DNA of 44,615 nucleotides from Actinomycetales bacterium Ga0077552. Its GTDB lineage: Bacteria > Actinomycetota > Actinomycetes > Actinomycetales > Microbacteriaceae. Below the pieces are notes generated by a model. It was not told the DNA's origin. It saw nothing but the letters and a program-made list of their open reading frames with translations, and made no database searches. Location of the stretch: assembly GCA_001464255.1 (NCBI GenBank), contig LNFD01000192.1:1-44615 (forward strand), written 5' to 3'. Both the position numbers and the translations under genes were made by a program. This document shows, piece after piece, positions 16,878 to 22,925 of this stretch. Position 1 is the stretch's first letter; the number at the start of each line of letters is the position of its first letter.

Positions 16878-16906
16878 AGCCTAGTCGCTCGCGCCTAGTC
16901 GGTCAA
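16878..16906 (-). promoter_or_regulatory. Leftward promoter of the cro operon
   Basis: On the minus strand: -35 TTGACC (16906-16901), 17-bp spacer, -10 TAGGCT (16883-16878). This is a good sigma70-type match. Both operator repeats lie within it, so repressor bound there would block it. Expected start is close to 16871, 2-3 nt before the ATG. Confidence 0.65.
16879..16906. promoter_or_regulatory. Tandem operator pair in the cro/cI intergenic region
   Basis: Two 14-bp units start at 16879 and 16893, each beginning GCCTAGTC. GCCTAGTC is one mismatch from the perfect palindrome GACTAGTC found at 19276. The sites overlap the cro promoter and the upstream part of the cI promoter. Likely ligands are the CI-like or Cro-like proteins. 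Confidence 0.65.
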
Positions 16907-16938
16907 TAGGATCTTGCGATGTCCTTCGCGCCTATTGA
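16903..16938. promoter_or_regulatory. Inverted repeat spanning the cI start
   Basis: TCAATAGG (16903-16910) and CCTATTGA (16931-16938) are perfect 8-bp arms 20 bp apart. The left arm overlaps both the cro -35 and the cI -10. If cI mRNA starts at the ATG the left arm is not transcribed, so a DNA-level operator is likelier than an RNA hairpin. Confidence 0.4.
16907..16912 (+). promoter_or_regulatory. -10 element of the CI-like gene, leaderless type
   Basis: TAGGAT sits 6 nt before the ATG at 16919, so transcription should begin at or next to the A of ATG, as for lambda cI from PRM. No convincing -35 is seen at 17-18 bp (GTCGCT), which would suit an activator-dependent maintenance promoter. Confidence 0.5.
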
Positions 16939-17422
16939 GATTCGCTCAGCGCCATGGCGTGATTCCGTCGTGGCCGACAAGCCGAACGAAGAGGTGGGCC
17001 GGCGCCTGAAGGCGTACCGCGAGGCGGCGGGCCTCAAGCAAGACGAGGCGGCTGAGGCCGCGGACATCAAGCCCATCACGCTCTCGCGATACGAGCGCGG
17101 CGTCGTGGCGGCCCTGAACACCGACACGCTGAAGAAGCTCGGCCACCTCTACGGCAAGACCGTCGACCAGATCATGGGCGAGACGGCCGCGGGAGGTGTG
17201 GAGATCGACGCGCCGCGCTCCCCGTATCCCGAGGTCGAGGCGTTCATCGCTGACGAGGAGCGCGCAGGCCGGCCTATCGACGCGAGCCATCTGACCGAGC
17301 TACGGGGCGTCCGGTTCTACCGCGCGACCGTCCTCTCCCCCTACGAAACAGCTGCGTCGTTGCTCGCCAGCCTTCGAGCGCGGGAGCGCGGCAAGGGCGC
17401 GCCGAAGCGGCCAGTGAGGTAG
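16919..17422 (+). CDS. CI/ImmR-like XRE-family repressor
   Basis: 167 residues. The HTH spans ~25-80 (VGRRLKAYREAAGLKQDEAA; recognition helix IKPITLSRYER). Residues ~90-150 form a short second region with no LexA-type Ser/Lys peptidase motif, so inactivation by RecA-stimulated self-cleavage is unlikely; the adjacent metallopeptidase gene offers the alternative, as for ICEBs1 ImmR. The ATG at 16919 is preferred because a -10 lies 6 nt upstream; GTG 16970 would give a shorter protein with the HTH intact. Likely represses the promoters carrying the CTAGTC operators. Confidence 0.78.
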   Translation: MSFAPIEIRSAPWRDSVVADKPNEEVGRRLKAYREAAGLKQDEAAEAADIKPITLSRYERGVVAALNTDTLKKLGHLYGKTVDQIMGETAAGGVEIDAPRSPYPEVEAFIADEERAGRPIDASHLTELRGVRFYRATVLSPYETAASLLASLRARERGKGAPKRPVR

Positions 17423-17458
17423 CTGTCAGTCGATCCGTCGGCAGGCGTCGATCGCCGC

Positions 17459-18052
17459 GTGCTGCCCACCCTGGAGGGGATCGCCCATGAGTTGCTCTCG
17501 CTCGCGTCCATCGACTGCCCGATCAACGCGATCGATCTGGCGGAGACTCTCGGCGTCGAGGTCTGCTACTCGGACGTAGGGGAGACGCTCCTGATGGGAG
17601 AGACGATCTTCGTACCCCGTCGGGTCCGGCTCCGCCGTCTCCACTGGCTCATCGCGCACGAGCTCGGGCACTGGGCAGCTCGAGGTGGCGGGGCTGACAG
17701 CGCATGCTGCCGGGTGGCGAACTACCTCGGCGGCGCGCTCCTCCTGCCGCGGTCGACCTTGTGCCGTCAGCTACGCGACGGGTGGGACCTTGAGCGACTG
17801 TGCGCCGAACATCCGCACGCGCCCGCACATGCGATCGCCGTCCGCATCGTCCAGCTTCGCGGAGCTCGCGCCGCGGTCTACGACCAAGGCCGGGTGAGCC
17901 GACGGTGGGGCGAACCGCTGCGCGACGAGCGCGGAATGGTCGACGAGGCTCTGGCGACGGGGCGCCCCGTGCGCGTCGACGACCTCACTGGGGCGTGGCC
18001 CGTGATCGACGGGCCTTGGCGACGAGTGATCGTGCTGGGCGAGGGCCTCTAA
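17459..18052 (+). CDS. ImmA/IrrE-like metallopeptidase
   Basis: 197 residues, GTG start 36 bp after the repressor stop. The zinc-peptidase motif HELGH is at residues 67-71 within HWLIAHELGHWAA, followed by the usual helix with Asn/Glu-like residues (CRVANYLGGALLLP), which in this family holds the third ligand region. An N-terminal segment (CPINAIDLAETLGVEVCY) is typical of the family. ImmA proteases cleave the XRE repressor encoded beside them to induce the element. The C-terminal 70 residues are beta-rich and may sense a signal. The stop overlaps the convergent gene by a few bases. Confidence 0.85.
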   Translation: MLPTLEGIAHELLSLASIDCPINAIDLAETLGVEVCYSDVGETLLMGETIFVPRRVRLRRLHWLIAHELGHWAARGGGADSACCRVANYLGGALLLPRSTLCRQLRDGWDLERLCAEHPHAPAHAIAVRIVQLRGARAAVYDQGRVSRRWGEPLRDERGMVDEALATGRPVRVDDLTGAWPVIDGPWRRVIVLGEGL

Positions 18053-18663
18053 CGGCGACGCGGTACCACCGCAACCGCCAGCATGGACGGGATGGTGATG
18101 TTCCACCCCGCTTCGCTCGTGTATGTGTGCGGCCCAGTGAGGTAGCCGTAGACGCGGACTCGCGAGTTGGCGACCACCGACTCGTCAGGCGGAACGAACG
18201 CCTCTACCCACACGGGATCCGACCCGTACGACCCGGTACCAAGGCGCAAGAACGTTCCGCCGTCCGGCAGATCGTGAATCTCGAGGACGCGGCCCGAGAA
18301 AACGACGCGATCTCCCACGTGTGAATCGGGGCTACGCTCGAGCATCCCGTAGCTGACGTCCGCCGCCGAGTTCGACCACTGCTCCAGCGTCGATTCGAGC
18401 TCCGAACCGTCGAGACCGCGGAGCCCGATGGCCTCGACTCGCATCCCAGCGATGATGCGCTCCCCCTCTGACATCGGGGGCGGAGGAGGCGGCGCCAGGG
18501 GCGCGGGTGGCGGCAGAACCGCTGCCGCTGGCGGCTCTGCTGCGATGGTGGGGGCAGTTGCCACCACAGCGCGCATGGTCACCCAGGTCATGACGCAGGC
18601 CATCACCACCAGCACCCCGACGGCGGCGCCTGCGACGCCGAGCAAGAAACGTTGAGCGGTCAC
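18049..18663 (-). CDS. Membrane-anchored OB-fold-like protein, probable cargo gene
   Basis: 204 residues from GTG 18663, overlapping the lipoprotein stop. A membrane anchor (~7-30) precedes a Pro/Ala-rich linker (~40-66) and then a beta-rich domain (VGDRVVFSGRVLEIHDLPDG and onward to VRVYGYLTG) whose spacing suits an OB/tRNA_anti-like fold. The domain would lie outside the cytoplasm. With the lipoprotein it forms a two-gene minus-strand unit inserted between immunity and early genes, a common place for genes expressed by the lysogen. Confidence 0.62.
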   Translation of the reverse strand: MTAQRFLLGVAGAAVGVLVVMACVMTWVTMRAVVATAPTIAAEPPAAAVLPPPAPLAPPPPPPMSEGERIIAGMRVEAIGLRGLDGSELESTLEQWSNSAADVSYGMLERSPDSHVGDRVVFSGRVLEIHDLPDGGTFLRLGTGSYGSDPVWVEAFVPPDESVVANSRVRVYGYLTGPHTYTSEAGWNITIPSMLAVAVVPRRR

Positions 18664-19217
18664 CGCGTCTCCACGACGATCCGCGCCGTGGTCCAGTGAT
18701 AGGTCGACCCGCTTCGGTTCGCCGTTCCATCGGCCGACGTCGACACGTTCTCGCTCGCCGACCCGCATGTAGCTCGGACCCTGCCTTCGCCGATGGACAC
18801 GTCGACGGTTTGGCAATCGAGTTCGTCGGCGTAGTAGTCGTACACGTAGTCTCCGGTGCAGACCGCGCCTGCCGGACAGAGCGAGGAGGGGTCGAGTCCC
18901 GAGCGGATCGGACCGCAGACGACTGCGAACGCGCGGACCACCGACGATGGCGGAACGTCCACCGCGACCTCTGCGGACCACAGCGACAAAGACGACGCGT
19001 AGCGGCCTCCGGCCGGCATCTCATAGACGTAGTCGTAGACCACCCGCTCCACGCACGGGATCCCTTCGTAGACCATCTGCGCCGACGCATCCGAGTCCGC
19101 GTCGCGCAGCGTCTCGCCCACGTCCACCATCGCATCCCCGACCATCGAGACCATCGGCGGCGCACACGCCCAGACCACCGACGCCGCGACTACGCCCACC
19201 GCCAAGGTTCGCCTCAT
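18660..19217 (-). CDS. Putative lipoprotein, probable cargo gene
   Basis: 185 residues from ATG 19217 (GGAGGGG upstream as ribosome site). The signal peptide MRRTLAVGVVAASVVWAC ends in Cys18 of a lipobox (VWAC). The mature part has paired cysteines (VVCGP, SLCPAGAVC, LDCQ, ATCGS) suggesting disulfides, and Tyr-rich beta segments (ERVVYDYVYEM, YVYDYYADEL). No enzymatic family recognised. It may be displayed on the lysogen surface and could affect superinfection or host fitness; this is inference from position. Confidence 0.65.
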   Translation of the reverse strand: MRRTLAVGVVAASVVWACAPPMVSMVGDAMVDVGETLRDADSDASAQMVYEGIPCVERVVYDYVYEMPAGGRYASSLSLWSAEVAVDVPPSSVVRAFAVVCGPIRSGLDPSSLCPAGAVCTGDYVYDYYADELDCQTVDVSIGEGRVRATCGSASENVSTSADGTANRSGSTYHWTTARIVVETR

Positions 19218-19275
19218 GCGTCGATGCTCGCACCCCTCCGAGAGGACGGTCGCGAGAAAAACGCACGTCACGCTC

Positions 19276-19303
19276 GACTAGTCCTTGACGCCTAGTCGCT
19301 CTC
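19276..19303. promoter_or_regulatory. Second tandem operator pair, before the early operon
   Basis: GACTAGTC (19276-19283, perfect palindrome) and GCCTAGTC (19290-19297) again have a 14-bp period, as at 16879/16893. A -35-like TTGACG (19285-19290) lies between them pointing rightward; the matching -10 is poor (CAAGGT at 17 bp). The pair lies between the divergent lipoprotein (minus) and early operon (plus), so it may control either or both. Confidence 0.62.
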
Positions 19304-19335
19304 GATCCAAGGTCACCTTCGAAAGGTTGGTGGCC

Positions 19336-19836
19336 ATGGAGAACGGAACGACGGTCGATTGGTCTGAGAGGTTCATCGCGCTGGTTCTCGCCGCACGTCC
19401 GCACACGTCGCGCGCGGACATCGAGGCGCCGGTCTCCCGCTGGCTGGTGAAGCCCGAGTCGCTCGCGGTCGCAACGTCGTACTGCCTGGCGTCCATCCGC
19501 GACCTCGAGAACGTGACGCGTCCCGGTTCGCGGCTCGCCCGTGAGTACGGCTACACGGCGGAGGATCTCGCCACCGCGCGTCGCCGGCTCGCTGGCGAGC
19601 GCGCGCTGCTCGCGGCTCTCTACGAGTTCGCGGCGGCGACGATGGTCCAGACCGCGCCGGTGCTCGGCCTCGTCAACCTTCTCGACGAGATCGACCCGGT
19701 CGCCGCGTGGGTGGAACTCGAGGACGAGTCGGCGCTGCGTCGTCACGCTGTGGACCTCGCGGTCACCGGGCTCGTCGACGAGATCCTCACGGTCGCAAGC
19801 GTCGACGCGATGCTCAGTGTCGGAGGTGCGTCGTGA
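19336..19836 (+). CDS. First early gene, unknown
   Basis: 166 residues from ATG 19336, with GAAAGG 11-12 nt upstream. Alpha-helical, Ala/Leu/Asp-rich, no recognisable motif; KPESLAVATSYCLASIRDLENV near residue 40 looks amphipathic. It heads the rightward operon under the second operator pair, so probably a host-takeover or regulatory function. Confidence 0.65.
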   Translation: MENGTTVDWSERFIALVLAARPHTSRADIEAPVSRWLVKPESLAVATSYCLASIRDLENVTRPGSRLAREYGYTAEDLATARRRLAGERALLAALYEFAAATMVQTAPVLGLVNLLDEIDPVAAWVELEDESALRRHAVDLAVTGLVDEILTVASVDAMLSVGGAS

Positions 19837-20123
19837 TGGTGCTCGTCCACGTCACCAACGAGGCCCAGCGCTCGATCGAAGCGTGCGCCGACGCGGCCGG
19901 GGTGGGCGGAGTGGTCCAGCGCCAGCTGGTCGTCCGCTCTCCCGACGAGCGCCGATGGTGCGTCACGGGGCCCGCGGATGCGCTGGAGATCGTTCAGCGC
20001 GGCCTCGAGATGGCCGCGTCAGTCCAGGCGACCTTCGGCCGTCTCCGTGAGGCGTCCCGGCTCTACGGGCTCGCCGCCGAGCTCCAGGAGGCGCTTCGGA
20101 CGCAGGCGCAGAGGGCCGCATGA
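19836..20123 (+). CDS. Small early protein
   Basis: 95 residues; ATG 19836 shares a base with the preceding stop, with GGAGGT 8 nt upstream. N-terminal beta strands then a long helix (LEMAASVQATFGRLREASRL). Not recognised. Confidence 0.6.
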   Translation: MVLVHVTNEAQRSIEACADAAGVGGVVQRQLVVRSPDERRWCVTGPADALEIVQRGLEMAASVQATFGRLREASRLYGLAAELQEALRTQAQRAA

Positions 20124-20314
20124 TCGCGGTCGTCGGCGGCCACGCGGGCAAGGCGCTCGACGCCCTGCGAACCCGGGCGCTCGCCGCGCGCGCTCTGCAC
20201 CGCGCGCTCCTCGTCGCACCGCGGCCGACCCTCGATGGGTACCTAGAGATCCTCGTGGCCGGCATCCACGCCGAACAGGCCGAGGACGCGCTGGCTCGGG
20301 CGGTGTGCTCGTGA
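20120..20314 (+). CDS. Small early protein
   Basis: 64 residues, ATGA overlap with the preceding gene. Arg/Ala-rich helices followed by a short hydrophobic strand (YLEILVAGI). Not recognised. Confidence 0.5.
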   Translation: MIAVVGGHAGKALDALRTRALAARALHRALLVAPRPTLDGYLEILVAGIHAEQAEDALARAVCS

Positions 20315-20541
20315 GCCACTCGATCGGTCTCTGCGGGTTCTGCGGGCGCCCGCTCGACGGATCTGGCCACCGCACATGCGACTGCGCGCGGAAGCGCGCC
20401 CTCGTCTCCACCCTCCACGTCACCGTGGCCCGTGCCGCGTACCTCGCCTCCACCCTTCGGCCGCTGCCCGCGGCCCGCCCCGTCAACCACTACCGGCGCG
20501 CGCTTCGAATCGCGTGCGCCCTCGAAAGGACCGCATCATGA
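20311..20541 (+). CDS. Small Cys-rich early protein
   Basis: 76 residues, GTG start overlapping the previous stop. Near the N-terminus CGFCGRPLDGSGHRTCDC gives four or five Cys/His that could form one zinc knuckle, then a basic helical tail. Probably nucleic-acid binding; not assigned. Confidence 0.58.
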   Translation: MSHSIGLCGFCGRPLDGSGHRTCDCARKRALVSTLHVTVARAAYLASTLRPLPAARPVNHYRRALRIACALERTAS

Positions 20542-21434
20542 CCCAGACCCAGACTCAGGAATCCCACACCGGAACCGTCGTCCCGCAGTCGGAGTCGACC
20601 GCCATCGCGCAGCGACCGCGCGAGCCGATCTCCGGCACCTACCACGACGCCAAGGCGCTGGACGCAAAACTCAAGGAGGCGGCGCACCGGGCCCACCTGA
20701 TCTCGCCGTTCACGTCCGCGGGCGCCCTGCCCGAGGGCTTCGGCGTGCGCCTGACCGCGGTGATGGTCGACGTGAAGAACGAGACCTACCCGATTCCGGG
20801 GCCGGGTCCGAGCAAGCGCGGGCTCTCGAAGGCTGCGCTCGACAAGCTCGGCCATGCCCTCGGGCTCTCGTGGAATCCGCAGGTGAGCGGGCGCCTCGAC
20901 GATGGGCGCGACCCTCGGTACTGCCGCTACCGCGCGGTCGGCAGCTACATGGGCGCCGACGGGATCCGCCATGTCGTCTCGGCGGAGAAGGAGATGGACC
21001 TTCGAGACGGCTCTCCGACGATCGTCGGGCTGATCGAGAAGGCGAAGTCGAAGGACAAGGACGCGACCGGCCAGATCCGCGAGCTGCGCATGCACATCGT
21101 GTCGCACGCCGAAACCAAGGCGCGCCTCCGCGCGATCCGCTCGATGGGCATCCGCACGTCCTATGGCGACGATGAGCTCACGAAGCCGTTCGTCGCCGTC
21201 CAGGTGACCTTCACGGGTCACACCAGCGACCCCGCGCTCCGGACCGAGTTCTCGAAGATGATCGCGGCGAACGCTCTCGGCGGCACCGCGCTCTTCTACC
21301 CGCCGACGAACGTCCCGATGCTCGAGCGCGAACCCGCGCCGCCCGTCGGAGAGCTCACCGATGGCGACGACGACGATGACCTGCCGCTCCCGGCGTCGAC
21401 CATCGACCGCGGCGACGACGGGGAGCGCTGGTGA
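20538..21434 (+). CDS. Candidate single-strand annealing/recombination protein
   Basis: 298 residues, ATG overlapping the previous stop. The first 35 residues are Gln/Thr/Glu-rich and disordered; a globular core spans ~45-265 and an acidic tail (DGDDDDDLPL) ends the protein, like the acidic tails of single-strand DNA handling proteins. The core pattern, with WNP, a YCRYRAVG strand and HAETKARLRAIRSMGI, resembles a broad class of phage proteins next to nucleases. It lies immediately before SbcD- and SbcC-like genes, the arrangement expected of an annealase with its exonuclease. No diagnostic RecT, Erf or Rad52 motif was identified, so function is inferred from context. Confidence 0.5.
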   Translation: MTQTQTQESHTGTVVPQSESTAIAQRPREPISGTYHDAKALDAKLKEAAHRAHLISPFTSAGALPEGFGVRLTAVMVDVKNETYPIPGPGPSKRGLSKAALDKLGHALGLSWNPQVSGRLDDGRDPRYCRYRAVGSYMGADGIRHVVSAEKEMDLRDGSPTIVGLIEKAKSKDKDATGQIRELRMHIVSHAETKARLRAIRSMGIRTSYGDDELTKPFVAVQVTFTGHTSDPALRTEFSKMIAANALGGTALFYPPTNVPMLEREPAPPVGELTDGDDDDDLPLPASTIDRGDDGERW

Positions 21435-22660
21435 TGCGGATCGCGGTCGTCGCCGACTCCCACTTCTCCGAGCGCTCGCGCTTCGAGGAATGCGTCCGCG
21501 TCCACGACTTCATCGCGGACGAGATCATCGCTCGCGACGTCGACCTCGTCATCCACACTGGCGACGTGTACGACGCCCGGTCCACCCCCGCCGAGCGCGC
21601 CGCCGTCGTCTCGTGGGTACGCCGCGTGGCCGACCGCGCGCCGCTCCTCGTCGTGCGCGGCAACCACGACGCCGTCGGCGACCTGCCGCTGCTCGAGCGC
21701 GTGCGCACCCGGCACCAGGTGCGCGTCGAGGAGAGGGTCGGCACTGCCTCCTTCGACACGCGCGCGGGGCGCGTGGTGGTTGGCGTGCTCGCCTGGCCTC
21801 AGACCGCCTACCTCGCGAACGCGCTCGGCCACGCGTCCCTCGAGCATACCCAGCTCGCCGCGGGTGACGCGATGCGCTCTGTGATGCGCGGACTCGGCGC
21901 GCAGCTCTCCGGGTGGAGCCCGGACACGACGCGGATCTTCGCGGCCCACGCGATGGTGCGCGGATCGATGACCTCGACGGGGCAGCCCCTCGTCGGCTGC
22001 GACCTCGAGGTCGGCCTCGACGACATCGCGCTCACCGGCGCCGACGTGGCAGTGCTCGGGCACATCCACAAGCCGCAGTCGTGGGACGTCGACGTCTCGA
22101 GCGATGCGCGCTCAGAGGCGTATCGCCAGACAATGCGGGTCATCTACCCGGGCAGCCCGCGCCGGACCGCGTTCGGCGAGGTCGAGTCCAAGGGCTTCCT
22201 CGTTCTCACGATCGGCGAGCGCGACGGGCGCGGCATCGCGTCGGTCGACGTCGAGACGGTCGCCACGCCGTGCGCCCCGATGCACCTCGTGACGGGGAAC
22301 TATCTCGTGGACGAGCAGGCCCCGTACGGTGGCGAGCCGTTCACTGGTCTCGCGCACGATGGCCACCGCATCGAGGTCGCCGGGGCCGAGATCCGCTTCC
22401 GCTACCTCGTCGCCGCGGACCGTCGGGAGGCTGCGAAGGTCGACGCCGCGAGGTTCGAGGCGGCGTGGCGAAGCGCTGGCGCCGCGGTCGTGAAGGTCGA
22501 AGAGGAGGTCATCGCCCCGCAGCGGGCGCGAGCTCCGGAGATCGCATCGGCCGTCACCGTCGCCGACAAGCTGCGGGCCCTCTATGCGAGGCAGGGGCTC
22601 GACGGCGAGCGCGCCGAGCGGCTCATCGCCCGAGCGATGGAGATCGAGCGCGCCGCATAG
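21434..22660 (+). CDS. SbcD/Mre11-like metallophosphatase nuclease subunit
   Basis: 408 residues (ATG 21434; a GTG precedes it in frame). All phosphoesterase motifs are present in order: VVADSHF (residues ~5-11), HTGDVYD (~40), RGNHDA (~76), a His motif FAAHAM (~175), and LGHIHKP (~212). These bind two metals and give exonuclease/endonuclease activity. Length and the following SbcC-like gene identify the pair. In the phage it likely processes DNA ends for recombination. Confidence 0.88.
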   Translation: MRIAVVADSHFSERSRFEECVRVHDFIADEIIARDVDLVIHTGDVYDARSTPAERAAVVSWVRRVADRAPLLVVRGNHDAVGDLPLLERVRTRHQVRVEERVGTASFDTRAGRVVVGVLAWPQTAYLANALGHASLEHTQLAAGDAMRSVMRGLGAQLSGWSPDTTRIFAAHAMVRGSMTSTGQPLVGCDLEVGLDDIALTGADVAVLGHIHKPQSWDVDVSSDARSEAYRQTMRVIYPGSPRRTAFGEVESKGFLVLTIGERDGRGIASVDVETVATPCAPMHLVTGNYLVDEQAPYGGEPFTGLAHDGHRIEVAGAEIRFRYLVAADRREAAKVDAARFEAAWRSAGAAVVKVEEEVIAPQRARAPEIASAVTVADKLRALYARQGLDGERAERLIARAMEIERAA

Positions 22661-22925
22661 GATTTGGCCGGGACCGGGCGACCGTCGAGTAGGCCCTCGG
22701 GCCGATGGGACGATCCGGAGAACGTAAGTCCAGACGCGAAACCTTGGCGCGTGAACGAGGTGGCACCTCGGAGAGACGGGGATTTCGAGACGGCTCTGTC
22801 AGCTGATGCGCAGTCGGCGGGGCACATGGACAGCTGGGTCTCGCGGGCGGGCTTTCAATCCTTTCACCGCACGAACGGGACATGCGACCGAGGTCCGAAT
22901 CCTCGGCGTCTCAGGGAGAGCGAAC
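22661..22925. other. Structured intergenic segment between sbcD-like and sbcC-like genes
   Basis: 265 bp without a convincing gene, unusual in this packed operon. Three hairpins are visible: ACGCG/CGCGT (22734-22752, 9-nt loop), CGAGGT/ACCTCG (22756-22770, 3-nt loop) and CCGAGG/CCTCGG (22888-22906, 7-nt loop TCCGAAT). The last lies 6 nt before the GGGAGA ribosome site of the sbcC-like gene and might limit its translation or be a small RNA part. No promoter was recognised. Confidence 0.4.

Noticed and set aside
22888..22906. T-arm-like hairpin with loop TCCGAAT, possible tRNA before the SbcC-like gene
   Set aside because: No coherent D-arm or anticodon arm could be built at the right spacing, and the acceptor candidates are over 120 nt apart.
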